The notes below the pieces were generated by a model. That model saw only the letters and a program-made list of their open reading frames with translations. It was not told where the DNA came from and searched no databases. Positions 14,750 to 22,044 of a stretch of DNA of 27,426 nucleotides are shown here, one piece after another. The position numbers and the translations under genes were made by a program. The stretch comes from MWDF01 sp964577435. GTDB taxonomy: Bacteria > Bacillota > DTU025 > MWDF01. The stretch's first letter is position 1. Each line of letters begins with the position of its first letter. The DNA lies in NCBI GenBank assembly GCA_964577435.1, contig CAZNZD010000015.1:1-27426 (forward strand), written 5' to 3'.

Positions 14750-15958
14750 CTACTCCTCGGTTATCACCACTGAGCCGTTCCTGGTCTCTATCTCCAGGTC
14801 CGCCTTGACCTTGGCCTCGGTGTATCCCTTGCTCCTCCAGGTGCCGCTCTTGTGCATCGAGCTTATGGAGGACTCCTGCACCGTCTCCAGGCCCTCGATG
14901 TCCATCTTGACAGCTCCGTGCCTGCTTGATGCCTGTATCTGCATGGGGACCGACTTGGACCTGTCTATGTTTGCCCTGACGGAGCCGTTTCCGCTCGAAA
15001 GCCTCACGGTGCCGCCGGTAAGCGCCATGTTCGCCCTCACGCTGCCGTTTACTGTGCTGGCGTTCACGTCCATGAACCTGCCGTCCAGCTTCACGCTCCC
15101 GTTCACAGCCTGGGCCTCTAGCATGCCTATGACCGCCTCGCTGGTCTGCACGCTGCCGTTTACGGTCTTAAGGAGAGCCCCCTTGGCCGATACCTCGATC
15201 ACCTTTATGCTGCCGTTCACCGACTGCGCGGATAAGTCGAAGTCGAGGCTTTTTGGCAGGTAGACCTCCACGAGGGCTACGGATACGTTGAGGCTGTCTA
15301 TCGATTTCACCTTGAGGCCCGCCTTCGGGTCGAAGTAGACCTCTATGTGCTTGTTGGCTATCTTCTGGACCTCTTCCCTGGCCGCGTTTCTGACCAGCAC
15401 CTTGGATACGACCTTAATGTCGGTGCCGTCCTCGTTGGGAAGGAAGCGGATCGCGCCGTTAGTCAGGGACACGCTTATGGGAAGCCTGTCCTTCACCTCT
15501 GACGTCCCCATCTTGAATGTGGGATTCGCGCTTATGCCGCCTAGCTCCGATATGCCCCACGATTTCAGCAGGTCCGTAAGGGTCGACTTCTTGCCGTCCT
15601 TGGTTATGGTCACGCTGTCCAATGCCCTCTGGACCTTCTCGGGTATGTCGCTTACGAGCTCCTCAAGGTCCTCGGCCATGCTGCCTAAGCGCTCCTCGAG
15701 GTCCGGTCCGACCTCAAGCTTCGTCTTCCGCCACTGACGGCCGGATGTCCCGTCTTCTGCCTTGGGTTCCTCCGCCTTGGCCTCGGCGCCGCTTTCGGGC
15801 CCTTCGGCCTTTTCGCGCAGGGAAGGTTCCACCTTTTCCTCCTCGTCCTGCCTGGTCGCGGCGTCGAGGTCCAGGGCTTCAAGAAGCTCGTCTGCCTCTT
15901 CTGCTGTGATCTTGCCTTCTGATAGGAGGTTTAGTATCAGTTTCCTCTCTTCGGACAT
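14750..15958 (-). CDS. DUF4097-type beta-repeat protein with N-terminal SHOCT-like module
   Basis: A 402-residue protein in three parts. Residues 1-30 form a small helical module (ERKLILNLLSEGKITAEEAD...LLEAL) seen at the start of many bacterial DUF4097 proteins such as LiaX/YvlB relatives. Residues 31-115 are a charged linker. Residues 160-400 are a beta-strand repeat with a recurring NGS turn: VNGS at 247-250, 266-269, 285-288 and 303-306, GNGS at 323-326 and RNGS at 392-395, spaced about 19 residues, as expected for a right-handed beta solenoid. No signal peptide or membrane helix is visible. LiaX-type relatives act in cell-envelope stress sensing; that role here is inferred. The start is ATG at 15958 with GGAGGG and an 8-nt spacer, 15 nt after the DUF2089 gene. 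Confidence 0.85.
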   Translation of the reverse strand: MSEERKLILNLLSEGKITAEEADELLEALDLDAATRQDEEEKVEPSLREKAEGPESGAEAKAEEPKAEDGTSGRQWRKTKLEVGPDLEERLGSMAEDLEELVSDIPEKVQRALDSVTITKDGKKSTLTDLLKSWGISELGGISANPTFKMGTSEVKDRLPISVSLTNGAIRFLPNEDGTDIKVVSKVLVRNAAREEVQKIANKHIEVYFDPKAGLKVKSIDSLNVSVALVEVYLPKSLDFDLSAQSVNGSIKVIEVSAKGALLKTVNGSVQTSEAVIGMLEAQAVNGSVKLDGRFMDVNASTVNGSVRANMALTGGTVRLSSGNGSVRANIDRSKSVPMQIQASSRHGAVKMDIEGLETVQESSISSMHKSGTWRSKGYTEAKVKADLEIETRNGSVVITEE

Positions 15959-15973
15959 CTTGAGATCCCTCCG

Positions 15974-16363
15974 TTATCTGAGCTTTAGCCTCTTCATGGC
16001 CTCTTCGGCCGAAATCTCGCCCTTCTTAAGCTGCTCGAGCACTTCCTTCTTCTTTGCGGCGGAGGCCTCCTTGGCCGGTGCCGGCTCCTGGTCAACGCTG
16101 TAGCCGAGAGCCGTGATGGTCTGGTCCAGCCTGCTTCTTACCGCCGGGTAGGAGATGCCGAGCTCCTTCTCCACGTCCTTGATGTTGCCGCGGTTCTTGA
16201 TGAAGACCTCCGCGAAGACCTTCAGCTCCGGGGGGAGCTGGCAGAACTTGCACACCGTGAAATGACCCTCTATGTTGGTATTGCACGATGTGCAAGACAG
16301 CCTTGTGATCTCCAGTTGTCCGCCGCATATCGGGCACTTGCCGATTGCCTCTCTCGCTGCCAT
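15974..16363 (-). CDS. DUF2089 family protein (zinc ribbon plus helix-turn-helix)
   Basis: A 129-residue protein. Cysteines C10-x2-C13 and C24-x2-C27 form a zinc-ribbon-like knot, with a further C38-x2-C41 pair. Residues 57-80 (NRGNIKDVEKELGISYPAVR) look like a helix-turn-helix of the type that reads DNA or helps sigma factors. Residues 107-128 (EVLEQLKKGEISAEEAMKRL) repeat the helical module found at the N-terminus of the next gene product. This order matches the DUF2089 family, usually found beside DUF4097 genes. The open frame starts at an ATG fused to GGAGG; ATG at 16363, 9 nt after TAAGGAGG, is the better start. A transcription-factor role for its own operon is plausible but unproven. 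Confidence 0.88.
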   Translation of the reverse strand: MAAREAIGKCPICGGQLEITRLSCTSCNTNIEGHFTVCKFCQLPPELKVFAEVFIKNRGNIKDVEKELGISYPAVRSRLDQTITALGYSVDQEPAPAKEASAAKKKEVLEQLKKGEISAEEAMKRLKLR

Positions 16364-16377
16364 GGTACCCATCCTCC

Positions 16378-16578
16378 TTACAGGACTATCTCAAAGACCG
16401 CCTCGTCTGCCACCGACGTCCTGATGAGGGTGATGAGCTTCCTCTCGGTGCCGCTTGCAAGCTCGGTATCCCTTGCATGCCAGACCTGCCTGTGTGCCGC
16501 GTTCCTCATGCACTCCCTGCCCTCGCAGTCGTTGCTAGCGCGCATCATCTGTACGTCCCTGAGATCCCACATGAACAT
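16378..16578 (-). CDS. Small hypothetical protein, first gene of the DUF2089-DUF4097 operon
   Basis: An unrecognised 66-residue protein beginning MFMWDLRDVQMMRASNDC. It has no membrane segment or signal peptide. A cluster of potential metal ligands lies at residues 18-36 (C18, C23, H29, H34 in CEGREC...H...H spacing), and the C-terminal third is a mixed hydrophobic strand-like stretch ending VADEAVFEIVL. The case that it is real is positional: GGAGGT lies 7 nt before the ATG at 16578, a consensus promoter lies about 30 nt upstream, and its TAA stop is the first part of the TAAGGAGG site of the DUF2089 gene. The longer open frame starts at a TTG that would fall at or before the predicted transcription start. 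Function is unknown. Confidence 0.68.
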   Translation of the reverse strand: MFMWDLRDVQMMRASNDCEGRECMRNAAHRQVWHARDTELASGTERKLITLIRTSVADEAVFEIVL

Positions 16579-16613
16579 GATACCCACCTCCGAATTTCTT
16601 ATCTTCAATTCGG

Positions 16614-16642
16614 ATTATAAATATCGATGTCATTGATGTCAA
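16614..16642 (-). promoter_or_regulatory. Perfect consensus sigma-A promoter for the 66-residue protein/DUF2089/DUF4097 operon
   Basis: On the minus strand TTGACA (16642-16637) and TATAAT (16619-16614) are both exact matches separated by exactly 17 bp. The upstream 30 bp are almost pure A+T, resembling an UP element, in a genome that is otherwise GC-rich. Transcription would start near 16607, leaving a leader of about 29 nt. ATTGA-TG-TCAAT (16632-16643) is an inverted repeat lying over the -35 box, and GATGTC occurs twice, 9 bp apart (16626 and 16635). Either could be an operator that holds back an otherwise very strong promoter. Confidence 0.85.
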
Positions 16643-16671
16643 TACCTACATTAATAAAATTAATACTATTG

Positions 16672-17274
16672 TTAATTTATTTGTTCCAGCCCAGCTAATG
16701 CGGCCTTCAATCCTAGCCCTCCGCCGAAGCCCGTGAACCTTCCTCCCGCGCCGAACACCCTGTGGCACGGAACGACTATGAGAAGCGGATTGGACGCCAT
16801 GGCTGCTCCGACTGCCCTTGAGGCTTTGGGGCTTCCGGCGGCCTCCGCCATATCCCCGTAGCTGATGTAGCGCCCGGGGGGCACGTCCCTTAGAAGGGAG
16901 AGGACCTTTCCTGTGAAGCCTCCTCCGAGCGCCTCCTCATCGACGGGAAGCGAGCGGACTGCATCCCACGCCGCCATGTCACCCATCAGGAAATCCCTTA
17001 TCGCGCGCGCGCCGCGCGCAGAGAGCCCGGCCGGATCGCATGATCCCTGCTGCGGTGAGGCCGCATGCCTTGCCCTTGAGAGCTCCAGAAGCTCTTGGGC
17101 CCCGATGGGCCTTATCGCGATGCCCTGCTTACTTAGAGTGGAGCCCGGGACGACGCAAACTGCGCCCACGGGCGCGGCGAAGCCCTCCACCGTGGACATC
17201 GAAAGGCCCTTCTCGGTGGCCTGCACCACTACCTCTCCGAACCTGCCCGCGTCAATCCTCGTTTCCTTCACCAT
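16672..17274 (-). CDS. ogt: Methylated-DNA-[protein]-cysteine S-methyltransferase (O6-alkylguanine-DNA alkyltransferase)
   Basis: A 200-residue suicide repair protein that removes alkyl groups from O6-alkylguanine onto its own cysteine. The C-terminal half holds GKVLSLLRDVPPGRYISYG (DNA-binding helix region), ASRAVGAAMASNPLLIVVPCHRVFG with acceptor C170 in PCHRV, and FTGFGGGLGLKAAL. The N-terminal half is less conserved, as usual. The open frame continues 17 codons upstream, but ATG at 17274 has GGGAGG 8 nt upstream and leaves a 23-nt overlap with uvrC. Its position at the end of the uvrB-uvrA-uvrC run places direct reversal and excision repair on the same transcript, so it may be SOS-induced too. 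No terminator hairpin follows the stop. Confidence 0.93.
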   Translation of the reverse strand: MVKETRIDAGRFGEVVVQATEKGLSMSTVEGFAAPVGAVCVVPGSTLSKQGIAIRPIGAQELLELSRARHAASPQQGSCDPAGLSARGARAIRDFLMGDMAAWDAVRSLPVDEEALGGGFTGKVLSLLRDVPPGRYISYGDMAEAAGSPKASRAVGAAMASNPLLIVVPCHRVFGAGGRFTGFGGGLGLKAALAGLEQIN

Positions 17275-19204
17275 CAGCGTCGCCTCCCTGGTCATCATTT
17301 CTTGCTGCATCAACAGCCTCAGCATGAACCCTGGCCTCTTCAGTGGCCTCTTCCCTGGCAGAAGGGTCCTTCGCCCGCAGATGGGCCCATACCGCCGCAG
17401 CCGAGTTCCTGTCCATGCCCTTGACCTTCCTGATTGCTTCCTCGTCCTGGCGGCTGAGCTCTGCTAGCGAGCCGAACGCCTTCATAAGCGCCATGAGCCT
17501 CGCCTTCCCTATGCCTGGAAGGTCGGTAAGCTCGGATTTTATGCTCTTCTTGCCCCTTATGCTCCTGTGGTAGGTTATCGCGAAGCGGTGCGCCTCGTCT
17601 CTTACCCTCTGCACCAGGTGAAGGGCGAAGCTGTCCTTCGGCAGCACTACGGGATCCTCGGCATCCGGGAGGAACAGCTCCTCGTTCCTCTTGGCAAGGC
17701 CCGCAGCAGGCAGGTCGTAGCCGTTCGCCCTCATAGCCCAAAGGGCGGCTCCAAGCTGGCCCTTGCCCCCGTCGATGAGAAGCAGGCCCGGAAGCTTCGC
17801 GAACTTGGGGTCCTGCTCCCTGGCCTTTGCGAACCTTCTTCCGACGGCCTCCCCCATGCTCTTGAAGTCGTCTGCGCCCTCCACCGTCCTTATCCTGAAG
17901 CGGCGGTAGTCGTTCTTCTGGGGGAGCCCGTCCTCGAACACCACCATGGAGGCCACCGTGTCCGTGCCCTGGATGTTCGAGATGTCGAAGCATTCGATCC
18001 TGTATGGGGCGGAGGGAAGGCCGAGCGCGTCGGAAAGCGCCTGCACGGCCCCCTGGGTCCTGGCCCTGGAGCGCTCCTCCTCGGCGAGCCTTAGCCTCAG
18101 CATCTCCTCTGCGTTCTCCCTTGCCATCTCGGATATGTCCCGCTTGGTGCCGCGTCTGGGGTAGATGAACCTGACCTTCCTTCCGGAGTTCACGCCGGTG
18201 AGCCACTCCTCTATCTGCCTTGCCTCATCGGGGGCCACTGGCATGCTGACGACGGGAGGCACTGAGGTGGCGTCCATGTAGTACTGCTTAAGGAATGCCG
18301 CAAGAAGCTCGGAATCGGGCGCGTCCGAGGCGCCTTCCATGAAGAAGTGGGCCTTTCCGTTCACCCTGCCGTCTCTTATCATTATTACCGCGACGCAGGT
18401 GTCCGTAAGGTGCCTTGAGACGCCTATCGCGTCGGTGTCGTCGCCCGGCTCCATCACAATCTTCTGCATCGCGCCGACGAGCTCGACCGACTTTATCCTG
18501 TCTCTTAGAAGCGCCGCCTTCTCGAAGAGCATATCCTCGGAGGCCCTCCTCATATCGGCGGTTATCTCCCTTATGAGCCGGTCTACCCTTCCCTCAAGCA
18601 GCAGTATCGCCTGGTCGACGACGGCCCGGTATTCCTCAACCGTGACGAATCCCGCGCAGGGGGCCATACACCTTCCCATCTGGTAGTTAAGGCACGGCCT
18701 CTTGCTCATGCCGGGCCTTATGTCGAGCTCGCACTGCCTCAAGGGGAACATGTGCCTTATGAGGCTAATGACCTCGCGCATCGCGCCTGTGGCGGCAAAC
18801 GGCCCGTAGTATCTCGCCCCGTCGGCCTCGCGCTTCCTTGTGACGGAGAAGCGCGGGAACGGCTCGTTCACGCTCACCTTGATGTAGGGGTAGGTCTTGT
18901 CGTCCTTCAGCAGGATGTTGTAGTGCGGCTTGTGCCTCTTTATGAGGTTGTTCTCGAGAAGGAGTGCCTCCACCTCGGTCGACGTGACGATGTAGTCGAA
19001 GTCGGCGATCTTTGCGACCAGGGCCTCCGTCTTGGGGCCGAGGCCTCTTGAGCTCTGGAAATAGGACCGGACCCTGTTTTTGAGGTTCACGGCCTTCCCC
19101 ACATATATGACTTTGCCGGGCGCGTCCTTCATGAGGTACACGCCCGGCTTTTCCGGCAGCTCCTTCAGCTTCTTCTTAAGAGGGTCGGGCCTTACATCCA
19201 TCAC
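17252..19204 (-). CDS. uvrC: Excinuclease ABC subunit C
   Basis: A 650-residue dual-incision nuclease of nucleotide excision repair. Domains in order: GIY-YIG nuclease (about 18-100, with KPGVYLMKDAPGKVIYVGKA), a cysteine-bearing segment (about 150-180), a UVR motif near 205-240, an RNase H-like endonuclease half (about 395-560, with CFDISNIQGTDTVASMVVF, LLIDGGKGQLGAA and HRFAITYHR), and a helix-hairpin-helix near 585-625. The last ~30 residues are an acidic tail that overlaps ogt. The start is GTG at 19204, in a GTGA overlap with uvrA; the ATG that follows directly is equally possible. GAGG lies 7 nt upstream of the GTG. Confidence 0.97.
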   Translation of the reverse strand: MMDVRPDPLKKKLKELPEKPGVYLMKDAPGKVIYVGKAVNLKNRVRSYFQSSRGLGPKTEALVAKIADFDYIVTSTEVEALLLENNLIKRHKPHYNILLKDDKTYPYIKVSVNEPFPRFSVTRKREADGARYYGPFAATGAMREVISLIRHMFPLRQCELDIRPGMSKRPCLNYQMGRCMAPCAGFVTVEEYRAVVDQAILLLEGRVDRLIREITADMRRASEDMLFEKAALLRDRIKSVELVGAMQKIVMEPGDDTDAIGVSRHLTDTCVAVIMIRDGRVNGKAHFFMEGASDAPDSELLAAFLKQYYMDATSVPPVVSMPVAPDEARQIEEWLTGVNSGRKVRFIYPRRGTKRDISEMARENAEEMLRLRLAEEERSRARTQGAVQALSDALGLPSAPYRIECFDISNIQGTDTVASMVVFEDGLPQKNDYRRFRIRTVEGADDFKSMGEAVGRRFAKAREQDPKFAKLPGLLLIDGGKGQLGAALWAMRANGYDLPAAGLAKRNEELFLPDAEDPVVLPKDSFALHLVQRVRDEAHRFAITYHRSIRGKKSIKSELTDLPGIGKARLMALMKAFGSLAELSRQDEEAIRKVKGMDRNSAAAVWAHLRAKDPSAREEATEEARVHAEAVDAARNDDQGGDADGEGNED

Positions 19205-22044
19205 CGGCCACCCTCGGGGGTTACCCCCGCCATCTCCCTTAAGTATCTTCCGGTGTAGGACTCGTCGGAGGCGGCCACCTGCTCAGGGGTGCCTGCGGCG
19301 ATTATCCTGCCGCCCTTCTCCCCTCCCTCGGGGCCGAGGTCGATGAGCCAGTCCGCGGTCTTTATGACATCCAGGTTGTGCTCTATCACAAGCACGCTGT
19401 TTCCGGTCTCCACCAGCCTGTGCAGGACCGACAGCAGCTTCTCCGTGTCCGCGAAGTGAAGGCCAGTTGTGGGCTCGTCCAGAAGGTATAGGGTCCTTCC
19501 GGTGGAACGCTTGGACAGCTCGGTCGCAAGCTTCACCCTCTGGGCCTCGCCGCCGGAAAGAGTCGTGGCGGCCTGGCCCAGGGCCATGTAGCCGAGGCCC
19601 ACATCCACCAGGGTGTCCAGTCTTCTTGCGATGGAGGGGATGTTCCCGAAGAACTCGGCGCCCTCCTCTATGCTCATCGCCAGAACGTCGGCAATGCTTT
19701 TGCCCTTGTAGAGTATCTCAAGCGTCTCCCTGTTGTAGCGCTTCCCGCCGCACTGCTCGCAGGGCACGTACACGTCCGGCAGGAAGTGCATCTCGATTTT
19801 TATGATGCCGTCCCCGCGGCAGGCCTCGCAGCGGCCGCCCTTAACGTTGAAGCTGAACCTTCCTGACTTGTAGCCCCTGGTCCTCGCCTCAGGCACCTCG
19901 GAGAACAGGCCCCTTATATCGTCGAAGAGGCCGGTGTAGGTCGCGGGGTTCGACCTCGGTGTCCTACCTATGGGGGACTGGTCGATGTTTATGACCTTAT
20001 CTATGTACTGAAGGCCGGTTATCCTCTCATGCGCGCCGGGCTTCTCGGCGGAGCCGTAGATGTTCCTGGACAGGCTCCTGTAGAGTATCTCGTTTATGAG
20101 CGTGCTCTTTCCGGAGCCGGAGACTCCGGTGACGCAGACGAACTGGCCAAGCGGTATGTCGGCGTCCACCTTCTTCAGGTTGTGCTCGGTGGCACCCTTT
20201 ATCGACAACCATTTGCCGTTGGGGGTCCTCCTTTCGGAGGGCACCTTGATGGCCCTCCTTCCTGCGAGGAAGTCGCCGGTTATCGAGCCCTTCGTCTCGC
20301 ATATGTCCTCCACGCTTCCCTGGGCGACTATGAAGCCGCCGTGCTCGCCTGCGCCCGGGCCCATGTCGATCACCTCGTCGGCCTCGCGGATCATCTCCTC
20401 GTCGTGCTCGACGACGATGACGGTGTTGCCGATGTCCCTTAGCCTTTTGAGCGTCTCGATGAGCTTCCTGTTGTCCCTCTGATGTAGGCCTATGCTGGGT
20501 TCGTCGAGGATGTACAGCACGCCTGTAAGGCCCGAGCCGATCTGGGTCGCAAGCCTGATGCGCTGGGCCTCGCCTCCTGAGAGGGTGGCCGAAGGCCTGT
20601 CCAAGGTTATGTAGTCGAGGCCGACGTTGACGAGAAAGCCCAGCCTCTCCTTTATCTCCTTTATTAGCCTTGTGGCGATGATCTTCTCCCTGTCGGTGAG
20701 AATGAGGCCCATAAGGAACTCAAGTATGCCGCCGATGTTCCTGGACGTCAGCTCCACGATGTTCTGATCTGCTATCGTGACCGCCAGGGACTCAGGCTTC
20801 AGCCTCGCGCCGTTGCACTTCAGGCAGGGCTTGTAGCTCTGGTACTTCTCGTACTCCTCGCGCATGGTATCCGAGGTGGTCTCCTTGTACCTCCTGTCGA
20901 GGTTGTTCATCACGCCCTCGAACTTCGTCCTCCAGAAGTGCTTCTCGCCGTAGCTGTCAATGTAGGAGAAGCGGAAGAGCTCCTCGCCTGTGCCGTACAT
21001 CAGCATGTCGAGGTGCTCCTTGGAAAGCTCCCTCAGAGGCTTGTCGGGATCTATGCCCTTCGTCTCGGAGACGAGCATGAGCCTCTCCTGGTAATAGGAG
21101 GCGATGGTGCCCTGGCGCTGGAAGGTGCGGACCGCGCCCGATCTTATGCTCTTGTCCCAGTCGAATACGAGGTCGGGGTCGAACTCGTGCCTTACTCCCA
21201 GGCCCGTGCATTCCGTGCAGGCGCCGAACGGGCTGTTGAAGGAGAACATCCTGGGGGCGATCTTCCCGAAGGAGATGCCGCAGTCCGGGCAGGCCATCTT
21301 CTCGGAGAAGACGAGGTCCTCCCCTCCTTCGACCGAGATGGTGAGAAGCCCGTCGCTCTCCTTGACCGCGGTCTCTGCCGAATCGGTGAGCCTTCTTCTG
21401 ATGCCGTCCTTGACGACGAGCCTGTCAACGACGATCTCGATCGAGTGTATCTTATACCTTTCGAGGATGATGTCCTCGGTAAGCTCCCTTACCTCGCCGT
21501 TTACCCTCACCCTCTGGAAGCCTGCGCGCCTTGCGTCCTCGAGCACCTTCCTGTGTTCGCCCTTCTTGCCCCTTATCACCGGTGCGAGGACGAGTATCCT
21601 GGTGCCTTCGGGAAGCGCCAGCGTCTGGTCCACCATGTTCTGCACGGTCATCTGGCTTATCACCCTGCCGCACTGGGGGCAGTGGGGAATGCCTATGCGC
21701 GCGTAAAGGAGCCTCAGGTAGTCGTAGACTTCCGTTACGGTGCCTACCGTGGACCTGGGGTTCCTGCTGGTCGTCTTCTGGTCTATGGATATCGCCGGGG
21801 AGAGCCCGTCGATGCTGTCGACGTCTGGCTTCTCCATCTGGCCTAAGAATTGCCTTGCGTACGCCGACAGGGACTCGACGTAGCGCCTCTGCCCCTCCGC
21901 GTATATCGTGTCGAAGGCGAGCGAGCTCTTGCCGGAGCCCGAAAGCCCGGTTATGACCACCATCTTGCCCCTGGGGATCACCACGTCTATGTTCTTCAGG
22001 TTGTGCTGCCTTGCTCCCCTGATTACTATCGAATCAGCTCCCAA
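19201..22044 (-). CDS. uvrA: Excinuclease ABC subunit A
   Basis: A 947-residue damage-sensing ABC ATPase with the standard double architecture. The first Walker A is GLSGSGKS at 33-40; the first zinc module carries CPQC and later CPDC and C-x2-C cysteines; the first signature is LSGGEAQRIRLATQ, followed by LDEPSIGLH. The second half has GVSGSGKSTLI, a zinc module CEAC...CEQC, and LSGGEAQRVKLATE followed by LDEPTTGLH. The length matches typical UvrA (about 940-960). The start is TTG at 22044, overlapping the uvrB stop by 11 nt, with AAGGAGG about 10 nt upstream. It overlaps uvrC by 4 nt, so the three subunits are tightly coupled. Confidence 0.98.
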   Translation of the reverse strand: MGADSIVIRGARQHNLKNIDVVIPRGKMVVITGLSGSGKSSLAFDTIYAEGQRRYVESLSAYARQFLGQMEKPDVDSIDGLSPAISIDQKTTSRNPRSTVGTVTEVYDYLRLLYARIGIPHCPQCGRVISQMTVQNMVDQTLALPEGTRILVLAPVIRGKKGEHRKVLEDARRAGFQRVRVNGEVRELTEDIILERYKIHSIEIVVDRLVVKDGIRRRLTDSAETAVKESDGLLTISVEGGEDLVFSEKMACPDCGISFGKIAPRMFSFNSPFGACTECTGLGVRHEFDPDLVFDWDKSIRSGAVRTFQRQGTIASYYQERLMLVSETKGIDPDKPLRELSKEHLDMLMYGTGEELFRFSYIDSYGEKHFWRTKFEGVMNNLDRRYKETTSDTMREEYEKYQSYKPCLKCNGARLKPESLAVTIADQNIVELTSRNIGGILEFLMGLILTDREKIIATRLIKEIKERLGFLVNVGLDYITLDRPSATLSGGEAQRIRLATQIGSGLTGVLYILDEPSIGLHQRDNRKLIETLKRLRDIGNTVIVVEHDEEMIREADEVIDMGPGAGEHGGFIVAQGSVEDICETKGSITGDFLAGRRAIKVPSERRTPNGKWLSIKGATEHNLKKVDADIPLGQFVCVTGVSGSGKSTLINEILYRSLSRNIYGSAEKPGAHERITGLQYIDKVINIDQSPIGRTPRSNPATYTGLFDDIRGLFSEVPEARTRGYKSGRFSFNVKGGRCEACRGDGIIKIEMHFLPDVYVPCEQCGGKRYNRETLEILYKGKSIADVLAMSIEEGAEFFGNIPSIARRLDTLVDVGLGYMALGQAATTLSGGEAQRVKLATELSKRSTGRTLYLLDEPTTGLHFADTEKLLSVLHRLVETGNSVLVIEHNLDVIKTADWLIDLGPEGGEKGGRIIAAGTPEQVAASDESYTGRYLREMAGVTPEGGR

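Noticed and set aside
17340..18206. 288-codon minus-strand open frame inside uvrC
   Set aside because: It is a +1/-1 shadow of uvrC with Arg/Gly/His-rich composition, typical of an out-of-frame reading of GC-rich coding DNA.
20938..21846. 302-codon plus-strand open frame
   Set aside because: It is antisense to the conserved uvrA gene, and its product is low-complexity and matches no motif I recognise.
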